NCBI GenBank assembly: GCA_015521265.1
Contig: WAON01000002.1
Coordinates: 1-5,575, forward strand
DNA length: 5,575 bases
From: Desulfurococcales archaeon
Lineage (GTDB): Archaea; Thermoproteota; Thermoprotei_A; Sulfolobales; Desulfurococcaceae
Direction of reading: 5' to 3'
The translations under genes were made by a program, and so were the position numbers. Below, in pieces: positions 1 to 5,556 of this stretch. Numbering within the stretch: the stretch's first letter is position 1; each line of letters opens with the position of its first letter. The notes beneath the pieces are model-generated. The model did not search any database. It worked only from the letters and a program-made list of their open reading frames with translations, and had not been told where the DNA came from.

Positions 1-1
1 C

Positions 2-589
2 GTAATAGTAAGCATTGATACGGGAAGGGTGGTTGATGAAATAGTAGAGAGAATGGGTGGAACACTGGAGAGATACATACTTGGTAAAACGCATGAGAGG
101 GTAAAACAGCTGGGCAGGAAGAATATTATACTAGCAGCCGAGCCTTGGAAACTAATTGATCCTAGGTGGGGACCATGGGTGGACGGTATATGGCAGGTAG
201 CCATACTCACTAAAACAGTTCTAGAGGAGGGTAAACCACTAGTAAAAATCCTCAATGAATACGGTATACCGGATTACCCGTGGGATAGGAGGAGTTATAA
301 GTTTAAACCAGTAGAAGCAAGAGATAAGATCTACAGGGGGTTAGTTGAGGAATTAAAACATTTACTGGGAGAGCCTCAGAGAGTTTTAACGATCGATGGA
401 TACCGCTACGAGTATAGTGATGAATCATGGATACTTGTGAGGAAAAGCGGTACGGAGCCGAAGATAAGGCTATACATGGAGGCTAAGACACGGGATAGGC
501 TTAAAGAGATGATTGAAAAAGTTGAAGCGAAGATAAAAGAATACGCAGCCAAGAATAACGCGGTGATAGAGGAGAAGACGATAGGGTAG
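2..589 (+). CDS. Alpha-D-phosphohexomutase (phosphomannomutase / phosphoglucosamine mutase family), C-terminal part
   Basis: This is a partial gene. The reading frame is open from base 2, and the GTG at 29 is internal, because the residues before it (VIVSIDTGR) fit the family. Enzymes of this family move phosphate between C1 and C6 of a hexose or hexosamine phosphate in the cytoplasm, feeding nucleotide-sugar synthesis. The visible 195 residues cover the end of domain III and all of domain IV. The sugar-contact loop reads AAEPWK (bases 134-151), followed by a WVDGI stretch, and the phosphate-binding loop RKSGTEPKIR lies at about 440-469, close to the family RxSGTEP signature. The catalytic serine and the metal-binding loop lie upstream, outside the window. 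The sugar loop differs from the usual GExSG form, so the substrate (mannose, glucose or glucosamine phosphate) cannot be assigned. Family membership is firm; specificity is open. Confidence 0.93.
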   Translation, partial: VIVSIDTGRVVDEIVERMGGTLERYILGKTHERVKQLGRKNIILAAEPWKLIDPRWGPWVDGIWQVAILTKTVLEEGKPLVKILNEYGIPDYPWDRRSYKFKPVEARDKIYRGLVEELKHLLGEPQRVLTIDGYRYEYSDESWILVRKSGTEPKIRLYMEAKTRDRLKEMIEKVEAKIKEYAAKNNAVIEEKTIG

Positions 590-598
590 GGAAGAAAA
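588..598 (-). terminator. Candidate pyrimidine-rich terminator of the minus-strand cluster
   Basis: Directly after the TAG stop of the small protein, the minus strand reads TTTTCTTCCCT. T-rich tracts without a hairpin are the usual crenarchaeal termination signal, but this tract is short and interrupted by C. It overlaps the stop codon of the convergent mutase gene. The call is tentative. Confidence 0.25.
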
Positions 599-784
599 CT
601 ATATGATTAAACCCCTACGCTTCAATAATTCCAATACTTTACGCTTATCCGTTAAAACAGACATATCCTGCTCCAGCAGGATCCTCCTAGCTTCATCCCG
701 GACTCCGGGGCTTAGGTCTCGTAGAATCTTCTCTACAAGCTCTTTCTTCCTCCTCAACACGTCGTCAGGCTTGATAACAGCCAT
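599..784 (-). CDS. Small helical protein of unknown function (61 aa)
   Basis: I do not recognise this protein. From the ATG at 784 it has 61 residues, highly charged and without cysteine, and it looks all-helical. Likely helices lie at about residues 6-22 (rich in Arg, Lys, Glu and Leu), 27-38 and 45-57, ending in RRGLII. It has no signal peptide or membrane segment. The longest reading frame begins at a GTG at 796, which overlaps the amidohydrolase stop as GTGA. However, that GTG sits inside a GGTGA Shine-Dalgarno motif (797-793) that lies 8 bases before the ATG, so I prefer the ATG. It is the last gene of the three-gene minus-strand cluster. The start motif, immediate linkage and even charged pattern argue that it is real. 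It could be a partner subunit or small regulator, but nothing in the sequence decides this. Confidence 0.7.
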   Translation of the reverse strand: MAVIKPDDVLRRKKELVEKILRDLSPGVRDEARRILLEQDMSVLTDKRKVLELLKRRGLII

Positions 785-792
785 ATCCCGGC

Positions 793-2376
793 TCACCCTT
801 CCAGTATACTATATACCCTTACACCCCCTAATACAGTCTCTAGACAGCGTATGCTAGGTAGCATCCGCGGATCTATCTTGAAGGGATCCTTGTCTACAAC
901 GATATAATCCGCATAACAGCCTGGGAGGAGGCAGCCTATCTCGCTGTTGAATAATGCATATGCAGAACCCCTCGTATATGCGTCTAGGGCTGAGACTAGA
1001 TCCATTGATTCATTCTTCGTTAACTCGCCTATTACTAATCCCTCATATACCCCTCTAGTTATAGCTGCATAAACTGTTTCCCATGGATTAACCGGTTCAA
1101 CTGGTGCATCTGTTGAGAAAGCGGTATAGGTTTTACTGTATAATGTCTTGAATGGATAAACCCATCGGGCTCTCTCACGCCCTAATCGATCAACGATCCA
1201 TTTATCAGTAATTATAAAGTGGGGCTGTACAACCACTACTGGTTTAAGCTCATCGATCAAGCCCATCTGGTCTTCTCTAATCAGCGAAGCATGCTCAATC
1301 CTATGTCTAAATTTGACGGTGCTATTCCACGTCTTCGAGTAAGCGTCTAGAACTATGTCGAGGGCTGCATCCCCTATTGCATGGACTGCTAGTTGTAGTC
1401 CGTATTTGTTTGCTTTTTCAATGATCCCTGTAAACTCCCCGGTTTCCACTAGCTGCCTTCCACGATTACCGGGATCATCGCTGTAGGGCTTGCTTAGTAG
1501 GGCAGTCCTAGTGCCGAGGGCTCCGTCTATGAAGAGCTTTAACCCGTTGATCCGGATGAGGCTGTTTATCCGTAGACTGCTGATTGCTTCCCGCACTACG
1601 TGTTCGAGTGGTGTTGTATTATGGTAGAAGTATATGTGTAGCCTTATATTCAACTCACCAGTTCTCTCGAGTATCCTCAACCCCTTTAGGCACTTACCCG
1701 TACAGCCTGCTACGCTTGCTGATGTTACTCCATGTTTTAGAAGGTGCTGTATTGCTCCCCGGTATATATCGATGTATTCGAGTGCTGGTATTGTTGATTT
1801 AATGTATTCATATGTTTTCATCAAGGCGTCTTCGTATAGTATTCCTCGATCGTAATCTATAGTGTTTGCTCCAACGATCTCAGGATTACCCATGACGGAT
1901 TCCAAGCCTTTAGTGTTGACTACTCCCATATGGCCTGATCTATGTATTACTAGTACGGGTTTATCCCCAATGTACCGATCTAGATCTGCACGGGTCGGCG
2001 GTTCTTTGCCTGGGAATAGGTTGTGGTCGAATCCTCTCCCTATAATCCATTCTCCTAGGGATGTCTTGTTGTTTATGAGTTTTTCTCCTATTTCTTTGAT
2101 GCTCCTAGTTTTTCTTAGATCAATTGATTTGAGTTGTACTCCTAGACCGTCTATGTGTAGGTGTGCATCGATGAAGCCTGGTAGTATTGGGTGTTCGTAT
2201 TTTATTTCCTCCCCTCCCATGATATTATTGATCTTTTTCAGTGTTTCTCTGGAGCCGTATGTTAGTATTTTTCCTTTGTGTATGAGTATTGCTTCCGCCT
2301 TCATGAATGGTTTGTATGATAGTATTATGTACTTGTTTGAAGATACAAGTATTGTTTCGCTATCAATGCTCTTCAT
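793..2376 (-). CDS. YtcJ-type metal-dependent amidohydrolase (amidohydrolase family 3)
   Basis: This is a 527-residue cytoplasmic hydrolase of the amidohydrolase superfamily. Family members cleave C-N (amide, formamide or related) bonds; the substrate here is unknown. In order: an N-terminal beta-sandwich part (residues 25-65, ending in ILPGFIDAHLHID with metal-ligand histidines H72 and H74); the family motif GRGFDHNLF with PPTRADLD (113-133); HRSGHMGVVNT (145-155); KLFIDGALGTRTALL (280-294, K280 a candidate bridging lysine); AVHAIGD (H332); RHRIEHASL (H362); VVQPHF; and FSTDAPVEPVNPWE (D423). The protein ends with the second sandwich strand ADYIVVDKDPF. All expected catalytic positions are present and the length is typical. 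The ATG start overlaps the TGA of the upstream flavoprotein gene (ATGA) and has a GAGGT motif 7 bases before it. Close cysteine pairs C225/C229 and C482/C487 are unusual. Confidence 0.93.
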   Translation of the reverse strand: MKSIDSETILVSSNKYIILSYKPFMKAEAILIHKGKILTYGSRETLKKINNIMGGEEIKYEHPILPGFIDAHLHIDGLGVQLKSIDLRKTRSIKEIGEKLINNKTSLGEWIIGRGFDHNLFPGKEPPTRADLDRYIGDKPVLVIHRSGHMGVVNTKGLESVMGNPEIVGANTIDYDRGILYEDALMKTYEYIKSTIPALEYIDIYRGAIQHLLKHGVTSASVAGCTGKCLKGLRILERTGELNIRLHIYFYHNTTPLEHVVREAISSLRINSLIRINGLKLFIDGALGTRTALLSKPYSDDPGNRGRQLVETGEFTGIIEKANKYGLQLAVHAIGDAALDIVLDAYSKTWNSTVKFRHRIEHASLIREDQMGLIDELKPVVVVQPHFIITDKWIVDRLGRERARWVYPFKTLYSKTYTAFSTDAPVEPVNPWETVYAAITRGVYEGLVIGELTKNESMDLVSALDAYTRGSAYALFNSEIGCLLPGCYADYIVVDKDPFKIDPRMLPSIRCLETVLGGVRVYSILEG

Positions 2377-3722
2377 GGATAGTACCTCATAAGTATTCTA
2401 GCAGCTATGATTAATGCATCCCATACACTGTTGACTAGTGGTGAGTATCCTATATCTGTGAAGAAGAGGTCTTGTATCTTGGCTTTTAACTGTAGTAGCC
2501 CTGCTACAACGTTTACTCTCCAGTAATCATCTATTCCGCCAATAGCTTGTGCCCCAATTATTCTCCCGGAGTTTTTATCAGCTACGATTTTTAATACAAC
2601 TTTTCCACCATTAGGCATATACTTCGGCTTCGTCGATGCTTCAATCCTTGCACTTATCGGTGTAAATCCATGCTTCCTAGCATCCTGTTCCCGAATACCA
2701 GTACTCGATACGATCAAGTCTTTTACGCCGAGAACACTTGTCCCAGCGACTCCCGGAAACTTTATGTTCCTACCTGCAATGTTTGAACCAGCAACATATC
2801 CCATTTTATTCGCTACTTGTGCGAATGGGGACCAGACTCTTTTACCTGATACTATGTTCCAGGTCTCCGTGTTGTCTCCAGCGGAAAAGATGTTTGGATC
2901 ACTTGTTCTAAGATACTCATCAACCCATATAGCCCCAGTCTCACCTATTTTCAAGCCTGCTTGAACCACTAGATCCGTGTTGGGCTTTATCCCGGTTGCA
3001 AGGATCACCATGTCTGCATCAATACTTCTCTTATCTGTCTCAACACGTAGACGATCATTCCACGATTTAATCTCTATTAATGCTTCCCTAGTTCCAATGT
3101 TGAATCCCATTTCTAGCAATCTTCCCAGGAGTATAGAGCCCATATCCGAGTCTAGGACTCTTTGCAGAGGATAGTCTTCTAGGCCGAATAAGAATACATC
3201 GAATCCCCTATGTTTGAGGTTGTCCGCTAGCTCTAATCCCGTATACCCCAGCCCTACTATTACTATTTTCCTAGGCTTCTTCTCCTCGATCACTCTCCGC
3301 ACGATTAATGCATCATCTATATGGCGAAGCGTGTATACTCCACGGAGATCTGTTCCCGGTACTGGCGGTATTACCCCCTTAGCACCAGTTGCTAGCACTA
3401 GGTAATCGTATTCTAAGTAGCCCTCCCCGCTAGGCCCCGAGTACTTTACAATTCTCCTACCAGGATCTATTTCTTCAACTACGTGTTTAAGCCTTAGATC
3501 AATCCCCCTCTTTTCAGTGAATACGTGTGGTGGGTAATGCATGAAAAGGCTTGGATCACTAAATAACCCACCTATATAGTAGGGTATACCGCATAAAGCG
3601 AAGCTTACCCATCGAGTCTGCTCAAAGACAGTGACAGAAGCATCTGGTACCAGTCTCTTCACGCGAGAAGCTGCGGTCATACCGGCTGGGCCTGCACCGA
3701 TAACAGCTACTCGTAAAGCCAT
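2373..3722 (-). CDS. CoA-disulfide reductase / NADH oxidase-family flavoprotein
   Basis: This is a 449-residue FAD- and NAD(P)H-dependent pyridine nucleotide-disulfide oxidoreductase. Relatives reduce CoA disulfide, sulfur or polysulfide, or oxygen with NAD(P)H in the cytoplasm. Visible parts: an FAD dinucleotide fold VIGAGPAG (8-14) with the ribose-binding E34; the redox cysteine C44 in SFALCGIPYYIGG, matching the SFxxC signature of CoA-disulfide reductases; LVLATGA (108-114); an NAD fold IVGLGYTGLELA (155-166); ILATGIKPNTDL; a second FAD motif IFSAGD (278-283); and a C-terminal dimerisation domain ending in DIGYSPLVNSVWDALIIAAR, with Y368 and Y426 as candidate active-site tyrosines. There is a single redox cysteine, no CxxxxC pair and no fused rhodanese domain. 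The ATG start has a partial SD motif, GGTG, 7 bases upstream. It is the first gene of the minus-strand cluster. Which acceptor is physiological (CoA disulfide, sulfur or oxygen) cannot be decided from sequence. Confidence 0.93.
   Translation of the reverse strand: MALRVAVIGAGPAGMTAASRVKRLVPDASVTVFEQTRWVSFALCGIPYYIGGLFSDPSLFMHYPPHVFTEKRGIDLRLKHVVEEIDPGRRIVKYSGPSGEGYLEYDYLVLATGAKGVIPPVPGTDLRGVYTLRHIDDALIVRRVIEEKKPRKIVIVGLGYTGLELADNLKHRGFDVFLFGLEDYPLQRVLDSDMGSILLGRLLEMGFNIGTREALIEIKSWNDRLRVETDKRSIDADMVILATGIKPNTDLVVQAGLKIGETGAIWVDEYLRTSDPNIFSAGDNTETWNIVSGKRVWSPFAQVANKMGYVAGSNIAGRNIKFPGVAGTSVLGVKDLIVSSTGIREQDARKHGFTPISARIEASTKPKYMPNGGKVVLKIVADKNSGRIIGAQAIGGIDDYWRVNVVAGLLQLKAKIQDLFFTDIGYSPLVNSVWDALIIAARILMRYYP
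2384..2388 (-). promoter_or_regulatory. Ribosome binding site of the amidohydrolase gene
   Basis: The minus strand reads GAGGT, 7 bases before the ATG at 2376 and inside the last codons of the upstream oxidoreductase gene. It supports the ATGA-overlap start and independent or coupled translation of the second gene. Confidence 0.6.
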
Positions 3723-3763
3723 ATGATGACACCGAGTAACTACTTTATTCTTCGGAGTTGTTT

Positions 3764-3770
3764 CTTTAAA
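3764..3770 (-). promoter_or_regulatory. TATA-box-like element for the minus-strand cluster
   Basis: The minus strand reads TTTAAAG about 45 bases before the ATG at 3722. A start of transcription about 26 bases downstream, near 3741, would give a leader of roughly 18 bases carrying the GGTG motif at 3733-3730. The geometry fits an archaeal promoter, but the box is a weak match. Confidence 0.35.
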
Positions 3771-3792
3771 CTATTATACGGTGTGTAGGGGA

Positions 3793-3799
3793 TTTATTA
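3793..3799 (+). promoter_or_regulatory. TATA-box-like element for the PIN-like gene
   Basis: The plus strand reads TTTATTA within an A/T-rich stretch. Transcription starting about 26 bases downstream would begin near 3820-3823. That gives either an almost leaderless message from TTG 3822 or GTG 3825, or a leader of about 12 bases for TTG 3834. Imperfect direct repeats of GGTGTRTAG type flank it at 3780-3788 and 3803-3811. Confidence 0.4.
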
Positions 3800-3833
3800 T
3801 TTGGTGTATAGATTGAATTAGTTGGTGGAGTCT

Positions 3834-4391
3834 TTGCCTAAATACATGGTTTACTCTAAGGGTAGGTTAGTGGGTGTTTATGAGTCGTTTGCTGAAGCTA
3901 TACAGGTTATAGCGGAGATCGGTGGTGGAGAGATCTATAAGGGAGACTTAATTGCTAGGCTAGGCCCTGAAGAGGCTCATGAACTCAAAACAATACTGGC
4001 CTCCGAGCCTATAGAGCCTCCGGAAGCACCGGTTATGCCTAGGCGCCGTGTAGTAGTGCTTGATCAAATGTATAAAGGATTCTACCCCGAAGTGCTTTCT
4101 AAAAAGTTTCCAAGGCTAGAGATACACGTGGTTTCTGGGAGGGGTATTGATAAACCTGTTAGAGCCGGGAACATAGTCTATCACCCGGCGGAGACCGATT
4201 ATGATGTTGCAGAACTTATCAAGGAATTGAAGAAACAGTCTAAAGACCCAATATTCTTCACCGGTGATAAGAAGCTCTACTATCATGTTTTAACGCTTGG
4301 GGTTAAAGCATACTATCTGCCTCCAAGCGAAGCACCCAGTAAGGAAGCGCTTGTCGAGAAAATGATCGAGATAATTAGGAGCAATATTTAG
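3834..4391 (+). CDS. Two-domain protein with C-terminal PIN-like (DUF5615-type) domain
   Basis: This is a 185-residue soluble protein. Residues 1-56 form a compact domain (KYMVYSKGRLVGVY, a helix, then GGGEIYKGDLIARLGPEE) that I do not recognise. A proline-rich linker (57-70) leads to a Rossmann-like half, 72-166. There VVVLD (D77) opens the first strand, ETDYD (D122, D124) precedes a helix, and FFTGDKKL (D145) is followed by LGVKAYYLPP. This order of acidic residues resembles PIN-like DUF5615 domains, whose relatives include RNases, so metal-dependent nuclease activity is possible but unproven. Start choice is uncertain. TTG 3822 gives 189 residues and GTG 3825 gives 188, but TTG 3834 has GGTG 6 bases upstream. 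It is divergent from the flavoprotein gene and has no antitoxin-like neighbour. Confidence 0.8.
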   Translation: MPKYMVYSKGRLVGVYESFAEAIQVIAEIGGGEIYKGDLIARLGPEEAHELKTILASEPIEPPEAPVMPRRRVVVLDQMYKGFYPEVLSKKFPRLEIHVVSGRGIDKPVRAGNIVYHPAETDYDVAELIKELKKQSKDPIFFTGDKKLYYHVLTLGVKAYYLPPSEAPSKEALVEKMIEIIRSNI

Positions 4392-4423
4392 CCGAATAAC
4401 TTATTTCCCGCCGAGAATATCAA

Positions 4424-4431
4424 ATTATTTA
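4424..4431 (+). promoter_or_regulatory. TATA-box-like element for the CBS-domain gene
   Basis: The plus strand reads ATTATTTA in the 68- to 80-base gap after the PIN-like gene. A transcription start about 26 bases downstream, near 4454, would leave a leader of about 18 bases to TTG 4472 containing a perfect GGTGA, or about 6 bases to GTG 4460 without an SD motif. The T-rich stretch CTTATTTCCC at 4400-4409 may help end the preceding transcript, but it is weak. Confidence 0.35.
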
Positions 4432-4458
4432 GTAAAACACTCCCCTTAAAGATCGATC

Positions 4459-4463
4459 GGTGA
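4459..4463 (+). promoter_or_regulatory. Ribosome binding site deciding the CBS gene start
   Basis: GGTGA lies 8 bases before the TTG at 4472 and contains the GTG at 4460 that the longest reading frame would use. The same arrangement occurs before the small protein gene (797-793), which favours reading this GTG as part of the binding site rather than as a start codon. Confidence 0.5.
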
Positions 4464-4471
4464 AGAATGTA

Positions 4472-5026
4472 TTGGTTAATAATTTAGAAACTAGGAAGAC
4501 TATGCGGAAGAATCTTTTGAAGGGTGAGGAGCTAGATAGAGTTCTAGATATGAAGGTGAGGGATTTCATCAAGAAATACAAGCCTCCTTCAACAACATAC
4601 ATAACCGTTAGGAAGGGGACAAAACTATACAATATTTTAAAGTCTTTAGCACTTGGACACCCAACTATAATAATAGTCGTGGATAATAAGCGTAAACCTA
4701 TTGGGTATATTACCGGTCAACACATCCTCCGCACATTCTACCGTAAACCACAGCCTAGGAGTATACTGGCTGCTTTCACGATGAAGCAGATCAATATACC
4801 TATTGAGAAATCAATCGATCTACCCGTTGAAGACTTAATGGAGAGGAATCCCCCGATTGTAAAGGGAGAACAGCCTATTAGGGACGTCGTTAGAATGATG
4901 CAGTCATTAACAATACCAGCGGTTATAATAGTTGATGATAACGGTAAGGTTAGGGGTGTTATAACGATGAGATTCCTTATAAAGACTATACTGAATAAAT
5001 TATTGGGAGAACCACTAATGATCTAA
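4472..5026 (+). CDS. Stand-alone CBS-domain pair protein
   Basis: This is a 184-residue cytoplasmic protein made of a charged N-terminal arm (1-26) and two CBS domains (about 27-89 and 117-174). Tandem CBS domains form a Bateman module that usually binds adenosine nucleotides or similar ligands and switches a partner. Evidence is the paired pattern of a VRDFI or VEDLM helix, a strand, an ILKSLALGHPTIIIVVD or VVRMMQSLTIPAVIIVDD segment, and GYITGQHIL or GVITMRFLI. In both copies the acidic residue usual after T-x-x in the ribose-contact motif is missing (TGQH and TMRF), so nucleotide binding may be altered. No catalytic, DNA-binding or membrane domain is fused. TTG 4472 is preferred because of the GGTGA before it; GTG 4460 adds four residues. 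The gene is followed after 11 bases by an unrecognised gene, probably in the same operon. Confidence 0.87.
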   Translation: MVNNLETRKTMRKNLLKGEELDRVLDMKVRDFIKKYKPPSTTYITVRKGTKLYNILKSLALGHPTIIIVVDNKRKPIGYITGQHILRTFYRKPQPRSILAAFTMKQINIPIEKSIDLPVEDLMERNPPIVKGEQPIRDVVRMMQSLTIPAVIIVDDNGKVRGVITMRFLIKTILNKLLGEPLMI

Positions 5027-5037
5027 GCCTTAACGGG

Positions 5038-5556
5038 GTGGTTAACACGCCCCTATTAATAATTGACTACGTACACGAAGACTACAGCATAATACACGGC
5101 GGACACCTTAGAAGATACTATAGACAGGGACTGCCCTATGTTGAGGGGCAAATACTTGAAGCATATGAGGGATGGCTTGGAAGGGAAAACGTCCGGGTCC
5201 TAAACTCTGAGATCACGGGGTTGTTGACAAGTTCCAGGATCTATCTTCCAAGAGATGATTCTCTTAAGTACGGCGTTATACCACGAGTATGGATCGTTTT
5301 CTCGGCCAGCAGGGTTGGAGATCCTAGGAGGGAGGAATACTACCCTGTATATCCGGGAAAAATAGTCCCATATGTTCCATCAAAAGACCTCATAACGGCT
5401 AGGCTTGAAGACATAATGCTACGCAGCATAGGTTTTCAGTCTAGACTAGTCGGATTAATTTATCGCAGTATTAACGTGATCGAGGAAATTAGAACACTTA
5501 AAAGTAAGGGTGAAGTTAAAGAAGGTCGAAAACGTAGATTCCGTAGGAGAAAGTAG
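5038..5556 (+). CDS. Unrecognised protein with strongly basic C-terminal tail
   Basis: I do not recognise this 172-residue protein. It opens with a hydrophobic strand (TPLLIIDYV), followed by many tyrosines and histidines (HGGHLRRYYRQGLPY, residues 20-34). A mixed middle contains IPRVWIVFSASRVGDPRREEYYPVYPG (81-107), and an amphipathic helix covers about 117-155. In the last nine residues (164-172) eight are Arg or Lys, which suggests contact with RNA, DNA or ribosomes; this is inference. There is no cysteine, signal peptide or clear membrane span. GTG 5038 is the only possible start: an in-frame stop lies at 4996-4998 and no other start codon follows it. It has no good SD motif, so translation probably depends on ribosomes finishing the CBS gene 11 bases earlier. 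It could be a lineage-specific partner of the CBS protein. Confidence 0.75.
   Translation: MVNTPLLIIDYVHEDYSIIHGGHLRRYYRQGLPYVEGQILEAYEGWLGRENVRVLNSEITGLLTSSRIYLPRDDSLKYGVIPRVWIVFSASRVGDPRREEYYPVYPGKIVPYVPSKDLITARLEDIMLRSIGFQSRLVGLIYRSINVIEEIRTLKSKGEVKEGRKRRFRRRK

Noticed and set aside
29..31. GTG as the true start of the mutase gene
   Set aside because: The frame is open to the window edge, and the residues before it fit domain III of the family, so the gene begins upstream of the window.
603..857. Plus-strand open frame opposite the small protein
   Set aside because: The minus strand has a good SD motif, a plausible helical protein and operon linkage, while the plus frame is serine-rich with no start signal of note.
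1584..1855. Two plus-strand open frames within the amidohydrolase gene
   Set aside because: They are antisense to conserved hydrolase sequence and show no protein-like pattern.
1862..2392. Long plus-strand open frame of 176 codons opposite the amidohydrolase
   Set aside because: It lies fully antisense to a gene with clear family motifs. Its translation is rich in Ser, Met, Pro and Leu without a recognisable domain, typical of a shadow frame.
2764..3405. Three plus-strand open frames within the flavoprotein gene
   Set aside because: They are antisense to the FAD and NAD motifs, which explain the sequence conservation.
3822..4391. PIN-like protein as the toxin of a toxin-antitoxin pair
   Set aside because: No small antitoxin-like gene lies beside it, the upstream neighbour is a divergent metabolic gene, and the extra N-terminal domain is not toxin-like.
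4429..4632. Minus-strand open frame opposite the CBS gene start
   Set aside because: It crosses the presumed CBS promoter and first codons and has no domain, while the plus-strand frame is well supported.
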